DNA of 64,000 bases from an uncultured Bacillota bacterium (GTDB lineage Bacteria > Bacillota_I > Bacilli_A > RFN20 > CAG-826). The stretch is taken from NCBI GenBank assembly GCA_937876465.1, contig CALEHV010000044.1:1-64000 (forward strand), given 5' to 3'. This document shows positions 55,059 to 63,556 of this stretch, piece after piece. The position numbers and the translations under genes are program-made. Every line of letters begins with the position of its first letter. The stretch's first letter is position 1. The notes under the pieces are model-generated. The model was given only the letters and a program-made list of their open reading frames with translations, made no database searches and was not told the DNA's origin.

Positions 55059-55795
55059 TTTTAATTGTTGGTTCAAATCGAGATGATGTTTTGTATTACG
55101 AAAGCATTGTTAAAGACGCTAAAGAAGTTGATATTTTAAGTCGATATCATGTTTTGATTGGCAAAATAGGTTCTCAAGAAATTATTGTTTTGCAAGATAT
55201 TTACACATCATATGTTTCCTCCTCTGTCTTATGCTATTTATTTGAGAAATACGTAATTGACATGGTTATTGTTGTTGGCCGCTGTTCATTGTTGAAAGGT
55301 TCAGGTCAGATTGGTGATGTCAGCTTGTGCAGATATTCAATGTTTGGCGATGTAGATCAAATTGCTGCAGTTAAAGGAACTCTGTTAGGCCAGATTCCTA
55401 ATTACCCTCCATACTTTACTGCATATCTAGATGCAAATAACTCAATGAAGAAATGCTTGGAAGAAACTTTTGATGGTCAAGTTTTTGAATCAACATATAT
55501 TTCTTCCTCTTTCTTTAGACAAAATAAAGAAGAAGTTAAAAATCTTTCTGAAAACGAATATGTTTCATCATTAAGTGGAAACATTGTTTTAGACGGAGAG
55601 ACAGCAGGAGTTGCTCTTGCATGTAATTTATTTGATATTCCATTTATTTCTATAAAAGTTGTAGAAGCAAACGGTGGAGAATATACATCCTTAGAAAATT
55701 ACTTACTTGCTTTGAAACAATATGGTAATGCTGGCAAAGCAGTAGTTAATTTCATTGTCGAAATGGCTAGAACGGATGTTAACCATCTTGAATAG
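55055..55795 (+). CDS. Nucleosidase/phosphorylase-fold protein, altered site
   Basis: A 246-residue protein with the MTA/SAH-nucleosidase (Pfs) fold: MILIVGSNRDDVLYYES, VVGRCSLLKGSGQIGDVSLC, and LDGETAGVALACNLFDIPFISIKVVEANGG. Glu of the usual D-M-E-G motif remains (DGETAG), but the N-terminal catalytic Glu and the catalytic Asp of the SD motif (here VVEAN) are not in place. Either it acts on another nucleoside or it only binds one. Its place between two c-di-GMP proteins suggests a nucleotide-signalling role, which is inference. Confidence 0.65.
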   Translation: MILIVGSNRDDVLYYESIVKDAKEVDILSRYHVLIGKIGSQEIIVLQDIYTSYVSSSVLCYLFEKYVIDMVIVVGRCSLLKGSGQIGDVSLCRYSMFGDVDQIAAVKGTLLGQIPNYPPYFTAYLDANNSMKKCLEETFDGQVFESTYISSSFFRQNKEEVKNLSENEYVSSLSGNIVLDGETAGVALACNLFDIPFISIKVVEANGGEYTSLENYLLALKQYGNAGKAVVNFIVEMARTDVNHLE

Positions 55796-55809
55796 GAGGA
55801 ATGACTATG
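55794..55809 (+). promoter_or_regulatory. Ribosome site selecting start 55807
   Basis: AGGAGGA (55794-55800) directly abuts the ATG at 55801 but is 6 bases from the ATG at 55807, so 55807 is the likely start. Confidence 0.7.
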
Positions 55810-58800
55810 AAGAAAAATTCTAAACGAGATATTATTACTCTTAAAAGTTATCTAAAACGTCACGTTATTCTTCTTTTAGTGATGTGCCTTTTATTCTTGT
55901 TACTTATTGGCTTAGTTGTAGTTTCGTCAATCTTATTAAAAGACGACATGATTCTTTATGTCTTGTATGGTTGCTGTGGAGTATTCTTAATTGCTCTTGT
56001 GGTCATGTTTATAGTCTTTAATGTTAGATTCTTTAGAATCATGTATAACGACGCATTAATGGTTTCTAAACGTAATTTTGAAGCATTAGCAAACTTTGAT
56101 AAAGAATTAGAATATTGTTCACGTAACGACTTTGCAGAATTTAGAGAACTAAATAGTTCTTTTAAAGACTTATCAAAGAACTTGGATGGAAGAACAATTA
56201 TTTCTAAAGCGTTAAGCTACGACTCAATTGAACTTGAATATTTAGATGAAGAAAAATATCAAGTCAAAGAATCTTCTTTAAAGAATAAAATCGGAGAATT
56301 GATTCTTGCTCGAGAATCCTTTAGAAACGCCTTAATTGATATTAGTTATGATTTACGTGACGAAACAATTAATGAGAAAGATCACGAAGTAATCTTAAAG
56401 TATATAAAGAATAATTTGCCGTATGATCACACATTAGTTGCTTTAAAAGATAACGCGCAAGGATATTTGATTTATATACCTGCTCTTGATAGCGTTTCTC
56501 AAATTAAAGAAGAACTATCTTCCTTGATGAAGAATATTTCACTTATTAAAAAGGTTAACGCTAATAGAACAATTGTTAGCCCATCTGTTTCAATGGTTAT
56601 GTATCCTTATTCAGACATAGACAATCTGTTTAATGATTTAAGCTATGCAAAGAGAAGCAAATTACCTCTTAATTTCTATATCCCTAAGCGTAAGGATGAG
56701 AAGAACAAAAAGATGCTTGTGTCTTCTTTAAACATGAACAACGTCTTTAGATTGCAAGAACAAATATCTTCAATTGATACTTCTCCAGATAACTATGATA
56801 AGAATCTAAAACTTATTTATGAGATGGTTAAAGAAATCTCTAACTACTATAACTTCTCCTGTGGTGGATGTATTTTCTTCGATCACGAAAAGAATGGATT
56901 CTATTCCAAATTTAGTCATAGTCCAACGAATTCTTCCATATTTAAAGATAACGTTCGTATAAACAAAGAATTCGTTAATGTTGTTGTTGAAGTAGCCGAT
57001 ATAGACAACAGTTATTACTTCTCATCTCGTAAACACGTTAACGATGATTTTGCTCACTTTATGGACAAATATCATATTAAATCTGGATTGTTCTATGTTG
57101 TTAAAACTAATAATAACGTAATTGGACTTCTTTACTTTGTTAAGAAGTCATCAGATTTAATGTTTGATTCATTCATGAAAGAAAATTTAATTACTTCGTG
57201 TTCTTTAATTAGTAATTTCTTTAAGGAAACAAATTCAATTAAATTAGCTTCTGTCATGTCAAATAGATTTAACGACATGGTTAAATTCTCCAATTCGTTG
57301 ATTTACTCAATTGATAAAGAAACATATGAAATTGCTATGTTAAGCGATTCGTTAAGACGCTTGCTACCGAAAGTTCAAGCTGGAGATAAATGTTATAAGG
57401 CGTTGTATGATTTAGACGCCCCATGTAAGAATTGTCCTTTATTGAAGAACAAACATATGATTTCATCCTTGTGCGGTGGAAATTATGAATCTATGAGAAT
57501 CTTGCAAATTAAGAATGATTCATCTGCTCATATCTTATTGAAATCAAACGATAATAAGTTCACATATGAACGTTATGACCAAGAAACGCTTCTTGCAACA
57601 TTCTTCTCGTTTAAAGAAACGATGGAGAAATATTTGTCAGTTGGTTTATTAGGAAACGTTTTATTCGTCTCTGTAAAGAATATACAGGATATCATTAACG
57701 ACATAGGAAATGCAGGTTTTGCTAACGCTTTGAAACAATTCTGTAATGGAGTAGTTGGCATCTATCAAAAAATGATTGATGTTTATTATTATTCTAAAGA
57801 CACAATAGCTCTTATTATGCCTAATTCTTCTAGAGAAGACTTAGTTAACCTTGCTGAGGCTATTTCAGATGGCGAAATAGAAGTTAAGGTCAATGATAAA
57901 GATATACGCTTGAATTTGGTTTATTTAGCAAAAGCCTATACAAACGAACAAACATTTGAACAACTTGTTGAAACATTTGAAGAAAACCTTATTCAAGTAC
58001 GTAGTATGCCAGTCGATGAGATTTACTTTGTTGATGCAAATTACAAACGTAATGCTTCTAAAGAAGGTTACTTATTCGAAACCTTACAAGACGCATTCGA
58101 AAACAAAACATTCCAAGTCTATTTCCAACCAATTGTTAGAAACTCAGATCGTCTTATTGAAGGTTCGGAGTTGCTCTTAAAGGTCTTTGACCAAGAGGCA
58201 AATGCTTATATTGATATTGCACACGCTCTTCAAGTAGCTGAGAAGCGCGGATACACTTCTAATATCGCTTTAGGATTGCTTGATTACGTTGAAGGAATAA
58301 TCAAAAAATATGGTTTTACATTCTTCTTAACAAGTGGACTTAATCACTTATCTTTAAACATTAATCACACATTCTTAAAAGATGGAAATTTCATCAATAA
58401 ATGCTCAAAAATTGTATCTGAAAATTCACTTCCAAAAGGATTCCTATCCTTCGAAATTGATGAAGAAGACGCAGCCAACAATTTAGATGTATTTACTTCA
58501 GTTAAGAAAGAAATTGAAGATGCTGGATGCTTGCTTTTATGCGATAACTTTAGAGGTGAATTCACAAGTCCTAAAGTATTAGCTGAAGCCGGTTTCAGCG
58601 GAGTTAAGATTGACTCTAATCTCGTTGAAATCATTAGAGATGGTGAAACAAATAAACGCATCATGAACATCTGGAGCGATGTTGTAAAAGCTCATATCAA
58701 TATCTTCTTTACCGGTGTTGCAACACGTATTATTTCAGAAGAAATTGTCTTTGAAGATCATGATTCTTACGTTCAAGGAAACTACTTCTTCGCTCCTCAA

Positions 58801-58866
58801 AGTGAAGAGGAAATGTTTGAATCAATCCGTCAACGTAACATGAAAGATAAGGAAATGGACAATTAG
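55807..58866 (+). CDS. Degenerate GGDEF-EAL membrane protein
   Basis: A 1019-residue protein. Two membrane helices (residues about 20-85), coiled and GAF-like regions (100-500), a Cys motif CYKALYDLDAPCKNCP, then GGDEF-like (about 610-720) and EAL-like (730-1000) domains. The GGDEF turn reads YYYSKDTIALIMP, so it cannot make c-di-GMP. In the EAL domain the EAL is SELLLK (for EALLR), DDFG is CDNF, and the Glu of EGV is replaced (FTGVAT), while Asn (NINH), Lys (KIDSN) and Gln (VQGNYFFAP) persist. It therefore looks catalytically dead and likely binds c-di-GMP as a receptor. Last gene of the operon. Confidence 0.85.
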   Translation: MKKNSKRDIITLKSYLKRHVILLLVMCLLFLLLIGLVVVSSILLKDDMILYVLYGCCGVFLIALVVMFIVFNVRFFRIMYNDALMVSKRNFEALANFDKELEYCSRNDFAEFRELNSSFKDLSKNLDGRTIISKALSYDSIELEYLDEEKYQVKESSLKNKIGELILARESFRNALIDISYDLRDETINEKDHEVILKYIKNNLPYDHTLVALKDNAQGYLIYIPALDSVSQIKEELSSLMKNISLIKKVNANRTIVSPSVSMVMYPYSDIDNLFNDLSYAKRSKLPLNFYIPKRKDEKNKKMLVSSLNMNNVFRLQEQISSIDTSPDNYDKNLKLIYEMVKEISNYYNFSCGGCIFFDHEKNGFYSKFSHSPTNSSIFKDNVRINKEFVNVVVEVADIDNSYYFSSRKHVNDDFAHFMDKYHIKSGLFYVVKTNNNVIGLLYFVKKSSDLMFDSFMKENLITSCSLISNFFKETNSIKLASVMSNRFNDMVKFSNSLIYSIDKETYEIAMLSDSLRRLLPKVQAGDKCYKALYDLDAPCKNCPLLKNKHMISSLCGGNYESMRILQIKNDSSAHILLKSNDNKFTYERYDQETLLATFFSFKETMEKYLSVGLLGNVLFVSVKNIQDIINDIGNAGFANALKQFCNGVVGIYQKMIDVYYYSKDTIALIMPNSSREDLVNLAEAISDGEIEVKVNDKDIRLNLVYLAKAYTNEQTFEQLVETFEENLIQVRSMPVDEIYFVDANYKRNASKEGYLFETLQDAFENKTFQVYFQPIVRNSDRLIEGSELLLKVFDQEANAYIDIAHALQVAEKRGYTSNIALGLLDYVEGIIKKYGFTFFLTSGLNHLSLNINHTFLKDGNFINKCSKIVSENSLPKGFLSFEIDEEDAANNLDVFTSVKKEIEDAGCLLLCDNFRGEFTSPKVLAEAGFSGVKIDSNLVEIIRDGETNKRIMNIWSDVVKAHINIFFTGVATRIISEEIVFEDHDSYVQGNYFFAPQSEEEMFESIRQRNMKDKEMDN

Positions 58867-58879
58867 CCCAAAAATGAAT

Positions 58880-58912
58880 AAAGATGTGTAAAATTACACA
58901 TCTTTTTCTTTT
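58880..58912 (+). terminator. Terminator of the main surface operon
   Basis: AAAGATGTGTAA-AA-TTACACATCTTT followed by TTCTTTTG. Confidence 0.92.
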
Positions 58913-59007
58913 GTTCGGATTTTATTGTTTTAGGCCAAAATTAGCTTAAAAAAGCAAAAAATTTTTACATCGGTTTATTTATAAAATAAATAAGTTATGT
59001 TTCTCTC

Positions 59008-59019
59008 GCGTATATACGC
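59008..59019. promoter_or_regulatory. Palindrome upstream of the adhesin promoter (site 3)
   Basis: GCGTATATACGC, a perfect 12-bp palindrome 10 bases upstream of the -35, at nearly the same place as site 2 relative to its promoter. Confidence 0.5.
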
Positions 59020-59029
59020 TATGTGAGAT

Positions 59030-59058
59030 TTGTATTTTGATACCAATATATGTAATAT
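59030..59058 (+). promoter_or_regulatory. Adhesin promoter
   Basis: TTGTAT (59030-59035), 17-base spacer, TAATAT (59053-59058). Transcription would start near 59065, 9 bases before the aptamer. TTGATA at 59037 is a weaker alternative. Confidence 0.5.
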
Positions 59059-59073
59059 ATAAGTAAAGATAGA

Positions 59074-59143
59074 AAATAGCAAAACTACAGCAATGTAGTG
59101 ACGCAAAACTAAAGGGTCTCTAAGAGATAGCCAGCTGCCTATA
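59074..59143 (+). ncRNA. c-di-GMP-I (GEMM) riboswitch 2
   Basis: Nearly the same aptamer as at 46220: AGCAAA, CTACA-GCAA-TGTAG, GACGCAAA (59100-59107), CTAAAGGGTCTC, GAGATAGCCAGC and TGCC, closed by AATAGC/GCCTAT. The 3' strand AGCCAG is shared with a terminator that follows, so ligand binding and termination exclude each other. This is a clear transcriptional switch predicted to turn the downstream genes on when c-di-GMP is high. Confidence 0.92.
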
Positions 59144-59169
59144 AGAATTTGTCGGTGTCTGGCTTTTTA
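59129..59169 (+). terminator. Riboswitch-controlled terminator
   Basis: AGCCAG (59129-59134) pairs with CTGGCT (59159-59164), then TTTTT. The 5' arm is part of the c-di-GMP aptamer, so the hairpin forms only if the aptamer is empty. Confidence 0.8.
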
Positions 59170-59194
59170 ATTTATAGCTAGAGAAAGGGTAGCA

Positions 59195-62100
59195 ATGAAT
59201 CGTCTTCAAAAAAAGATTATTACAATTGCGTTAGCGTTAGGTAACATTGTTTTATCGTGCGTCGTTGCTGCTACTGCTACATACGCTTGGTTTAAAGCTA
59301 GTAATGCTACAATTACAACTCAATCCGCTTCTACAACAATCAAATCTGAAGCTGGTGGTTCAACACTTCAATGGGAAATCTTAAAGTTTGATGATAACGA
59401 GAAGAAAGGAATTTCATATAGAGAAAACGATGAGTTCTTCCTTCAACCTTACGATCAATACTTAACTGCTAAAAATAAACATACAAACGTTATTCTTTGG
59501 GCCGATGTAATGGTTTCCAATTTTACTAGTGCAAATCAATTGTATGTTGATATTGAGTGTTCTCCAGATCATGACCCTGTTTATTCAAGTACAGCCACAC
59601 CTGAAGAAAAGGTTCCAAGCTATACCTCAAATATATGTCAATTCAAATCGACAGTTTACTCATATACTGATGCAGATGATAACGAAGTTGTAGTTAATGA
59701 TGTCTTAGATAACACAAACGCTGCTACTCGTTATGAAACCACAACAAACTTCTTTGCCGGAATTAAAACTCCAGGGACACGATTTGTTGCATTACATAAC
59801 AGCACTCCAAACAAAGATCATTCAATTACCCTTTGTCCAAATTTTGATATTGGTGCATCAACTGCCAAGAAAATTACAATTGCAGTTGAATGTTCATATA
59901 ACGAAAAATTAGTTGCTCACTATGCTAATGGTCGTTTAGGCACGATTAATTTAGCAGGCGACATTACAAGTTTTAATTTTCGCACAGGCGCATCATACAG
60001 TGGTGCATACGTCAAAGTCACAAATCAATCACAGTTAGATACATCAGGCCGTTATATGATTACTTATGACGGAACAGAGTATGCTGGTGATGATATGAAA
60101 GCTGCTTTTAATGGTAGCGGAACATCTTCAGAGGATTTCACTGGAAAATTAAACTATCGAGATGTCTTTGCTCGTAAAGGTAGAATTACCGAGACCGAAG
60201 TTACTCATGCACAATCCTGGGATTACAACATCGCAGACAGTAAGTTAACATCCAATTCCGGATATGTAGTTGGTGCTACAGGTTCAGGAATGGGCGCTTC
60301 AAAATCCGGTTCTTATACAAACACACTTACTTACAATTCTGGATTAGTAGATACAGGATCTAATTCAAAATATTTAAATCACAATGCTACTGCTGGTGGC
60401 ACCAAATATAACTATTACGATTCAGCTTCTGGAACAAAGAGAAAATCTCCAGAATTTTATCGTTATGATGCAAGCGCATTTGGTGACATGATTTTGTCCG
60501 GAATTCAATTAGGCGGTTCAATTAATCACCAATTAGAAAAGGGCCAACCATTTAGTTATGGTGGTACAGTTACTGCTGTTTATAACGAAGGCACAGCTTC
60601 TGAATTTACAGAGAATATTCCTGTTAACGATCCAAACTTATCCTTTACTGGATACGATATGAATAATGACGGTAACTATCTTGTTACTGTTTCCTATACA
60701 GATGTAGAAGACAATATTACTGTTACAGCAAATTACAACTTAGAGGTTTATACTCCTGAAGCTACTTTAGTTAGCTTATCAATTGCTGGTCAACAAACCC
60801 AATTCGTTGAAGGAGATACATTTACTTTAGGCGATAATGCTGTTATTACTGCTCATTATAGTGATGGTACAAATCCTGTAATTCAAAACAACGATTCACG
60901 TTTGACTATTAATGGTCCTACACAACAGCAAATGGATACCGAAGGAACATATGAAGTTAATATCTCATTTAATGATGGTACAACAACTAAATCTATTGAA
61001 CCTTATGATATTGAAGTTGTTGCTCAGACAGCAGCTGTATATCAAAGAATAACTTCTACTTCAGATTTAACAAATGGAACTTATCTTTTTGTCCATGAAA
61101 ATAATAGTGTCGCATTAAATGGTGGACTTTCAACAATTGATGTTGTGTCTAATACAATTTCTGTTTCAATTAGTAATTATCAAATTGAGGCAACAGCGGA
61201 AGTTGATGCTGCTGCTTTTACATATAATTCAACAACAAAGTATTTTATGAACGCTAATAATAAATATCTTTCAAACAGTAGCGATATTGATTTAGTTGAT
61301 ACTGGAGTTGCTCATAATGTTTCTTTTGATTCGGATAACGCAATTATTAAAATTGGAACAGAAAGTAGCTCACCTAGATTACGTTTTAACAATAATGATG
61401 GTCAAAAACGTTTTAGATATTATACAAATGACAACATGGACGCAATCCAACTTTATAAAAAAGTAAATGTATCACCATTAACTTCCATCACTTTAAGTAA
61501 CACAACAAACACATATTATACAGGTGATACTTTTGTTAATCCTACAATCACTGCTCATTATAAAAATGGAACTCAAAACAACATTGATCCTTCTCAATGT
61601 AGTATTGTTGACCAAGCAACAGGCTCAAGCCCTGATTTAACAACAGCTGGAGTAAAGACTATTGAAGTTTCATATACTGAAAATGGTGTTACAAAATCAG
61701 ATACTTATGACATTACAGTTACACAGACATTGCCAATTTCTTTAACTAACCTCAGTGGTTATAAGACACAGTTCTATACAGGTGATACTTTTGTTATTGA
61801 TTCTTCAGGAAATTCTTTCTCTGCTTTAGTTACTTATAATAGTCCGGCTACAAAAACAGTCCATTCATCTGATGTCTCTCATTCAACTCCAGACATGAGT
61901 ACAGCTGGACAAAAAACAATTACAATTTCCTATACAGAAAACGGAACAACAGTTAGTGCTACATATAATATTACAGTTACTCAAAAAGCAATATCTTCAA
62001 TTGCAGTAACTACAATGCCTAGTAAAACAACATATACTCAAGGTGAATCTCTAAGTACATCTGGTATCACTGTTACTGCAACATATAATAATGGCAGTCA

Positions 62101-63541
62101 AGAAAACGTTACATCTGGTTGTACATACAGCCCAACAACTTTAAATACTGTTGGCACACAAGCCATTACAGTTACACATACAGCATCTGGTAAGACAACT
62201 ACATTCAATGTTACTGTCAAAGCTCCTGTAGTTTTAACTGGTATTGAATGTAGTGGATATACTGAAGAATATACTGTTGGAGATACATATCAATTTGATG
62301 CGACTGTAACAGCCAGCTATTCAGATGGTTCTTCACATACAGTTACTCCAACCAGTGTTAATCCATCCACAATTGATACTTCGACAGATGGAGATCATAC
62401 TATCACAGTCTCTTATACCGAAGGCAGTGTTACAAAAACTGATTCGTACACAGTTTCGGTTGTTGCAGGATCATCTACAACTTCTGTAACATTCGATTTC
62501 AAAAATAATAGTTACAGTTTAGCTACATCTCAAAGTGGAAGTAAAACTGCTGAAACTGGTGCTGCCAATATGACTATTAATAATTATGCATATAACACTT
62601 CAAACAAAGAAGTTCGATTGTATAAGTCAAATAGTAATTATGGTGGAACCTCTAAAATGGTTTTCACAATTGATGAATCAAAGGTTATTAAATCAATTGT
62701 TATAACTGGAGCGGGTGCAGCCAACTTATCTCTTGGAGCTGGTGGCGGATCTTACAGCAATGGAACATGGACCGGTTCATCAACAAGTGTCACAATTCAA
62801 AACAACACTTCTTCAACGCAAGCCATTTATACAATTACAATTACATACGAAAGTGGATCCACTCCTACCCCTGCAAGTATTTCTGTTAGCCCAACTACAT
62901 TAAGCATGACTGTTGGCGGATCAGATCAAACTATTACTGCAACTACTTCAGGTGGCTCCGGAGGAAGTATTGAATGGTCTTCAACCAATACTTCTGTTGC
63001 AACAGTTGCAGGTGGAACCGTTCATGCTGTTGCTGCTGGTTCAGCGACAATTAAAGCCAATTATGAAGGCGCTGAAGCAACTTGCGAGGTTACAGTAACA
63101 GGAAGTTCTAGTGGAACAACAGTAAGTATTTCTTCATTTAGTTCTATATCAGGCAATATTGGTAGTGGTTCTATTGTTAGTTATTCGGCGTATAAAGGCG
63201 GAGGAACAAGTGGTCCAGCTGTAAATGATGGAGCAATTAGACTATATCAAAATAGTAGTGGAAGTACCGGAGGATATGTTGTTATCGGAGTTTCGTCTGG
63301 ACATAAAATTAAATCAGTAACCATTAAGTCTACAATGGGAACAACAACTGGATATTATTTAGGAAATCCAGGAAGTACAACACCAAGTAAGAGTTCGTTT
63401 GAAGTAAGCAACTATAGTTTATCTGCAAATGCAGAATATACTGTAAGCGACCTTGATACACAGTATATTACCTTTGCCTGTTTTGGTACATCAAGTAGCA
63501 CACGATTGTACTTGTCATATATTTCTGTAACTTATTTATAA
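59195..63541 (+). CDS. Large Ig-like-repeat SipW-type adhesin
   Basis: A 1448-residue secreted protein. Signal peptide ends SCVVAATATYAWFKASNA, the SipW class. Residues about 30-430 form a TasA-like N-domain; from about 440 on there are at least six bacterial Ig-like repeats of the Big_3/Big_4 kind (TVTATYNNGSQENVT, then GTQAITVTHTASGK and FNVTV patterns) with one Big_2 type (SISVSPTTLSMTVGGSDQTI, near 1230), plus two beta-rich domains (VIKSIVITGAGAANLSLG and KIKSVTIKSTMGTTTGYYLG), possibly for carbohydrate binding. No LPxTG motif or C-terminal membrane anchor is seen, so it must be held by other subunits. Ribosome site AAAGGG precedes the ATG. Under riboswitch 2. Confidence 0.85.
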   Translation: MNRLQKKIITIALALGNIVLSCVVAATATYAWFKASNATITTQSASTTIKSEAGGSTLQWEILKFDDNEKKGISYRENDEFFLQPYDQYLTAKNKHTNVILWADVMVSNFTSANQLYVDIECSPDHDPVYSSTATPEEKVPSYTSNICQFKSTVYSYTDADDNEVVVNDVLDNTNAATRYETTTNFFAGIKTPGTRFVALHNSTPNKDHSITLCPNFDIGASTAKKITIAVECSYNEKLVAHYANGRLGTINLAGDITSFNFRTGASYSGAYVKVTNQSQLDTSGRYMITYDGTEYAGDDMKAAFNGSGTSSEDFTGKLNYRDVFARKGRITETEVTHAQSWDYNIADSKLTSNSGYVVGATGSGMGASKSGSYTNTLTYNSGLVDTGSNSKYLNHNATAGGTKYNYYDSASGTKRKSPEFYRYDASAFGDMILSGIQLGGSINHQLEKGQPFSYGGTVTAVYNEGTASEFTENIPVNDPNLSFTGYDMNNDGNYLVTVSYTDVEDNITVTANYNLEVYTPEATLVSLSIAGQQTQFVEGDTFTLGDNAVITAHYSDGTNPVIQNNDSRLTINGPTQQQMDTEGTYEVNISFNDGTTTKSIEPYDIEVVAQTAAVYQRITSTSDLTNGTYLFVHENNSVALNGGLSTIDVVSNTISVSISNYQIEATAEVDAAAFTYNSTTKYFMNANNKYLSNSSDIDLVDTGVAHNVSFDSDNAIIKIGTESSSPRLRFNNNDGQKRFRYYTNDNMDAIQLYKKVNVSPLTSITLSNTTNTYYTGDTFVNPTITAHYKNGTQNNIDPSQCSIVDQATGSSPDLTTAGVKTIEVSYTENGVTKSDTYDITVTQTLPISLTNLSGYKTQFYTGDTFVIDSSGNSFSALVTYNSPATKTVHSSDVSHSTPDMSTAGQKTITISYTENGTTVSATYNITVTQKAISSIAVTTMPSKTTYTQGESLSTSGITVTATYNNGSQENVTSGCTYSPTTLNTVGTQAITVTHTASGKTTTFNVTVKAPVVLTGIECSGYTEEYTVGDTYQFDATVTASYSDGSSHTVTPTSVNPSTIDTSTDGDHTITVSYTEGSVTKTDSYTVSVVAGSSTTSVTFDFKNNSYSLATSQSGSKTAETGAANMTINNYAYNTSNKEVRLYKSNSNYGGTSKMVFTIDESKVIKSIVITGAGAANLSLGAGGGSYSNGTWTGSSTSVTIQNNTSSTQAIYTITITYESGSTPTPASISVSPTTLSMTVGGSDQTITATTSGGSGGSIEWSSTNTSVATVAGGTVHAVAAGSATIKANYEGAEATCEVTVTGSSSGTTVSISSFSSISGNIGSGSIVSYSAYKGGGTSGPAVNDGAIRLYQNSSGSTGGYVVIGVSSGHKIKSVTIKSTMGTTTGYYLGNPGSTTPSKSSFEVSNYSLSANAEYTVSDLDTQYITFACFGTSSSTRLYLSYISVTYL

Positions 63542-63556
63542 AATGAAAGGAGAGAC

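Larger units (their letters stand above)
58867..59194 (+). other. Intergenic regulatory region before the adhesin
   Basis: About 330 bases without a coding gene. In order it holds the operon terminator (58880-58912), palindrome site 3 (59008-59019), a promoter (59030-59058), riboswitch 2 (59074-59143), its terminator (59129-59169) and a ribosome site. The A/T-rich stretch 58920-59000 shows nothing further. Confidence 0.8.

Noticed and set aside
55801..55806. Start at ATG 55801 for the degenerate GGDEF-EAL protein
   Set aside because: The ribosome site touches this codon; ATG 55807 has workable spacing.
62000..63500. Possible tandem DNA repeats or CRISPR in the adhesin
   Set aside because: The repeats are protein-level Ig-like domains with diverged DNA; no constant repeat with unique spacers is present.
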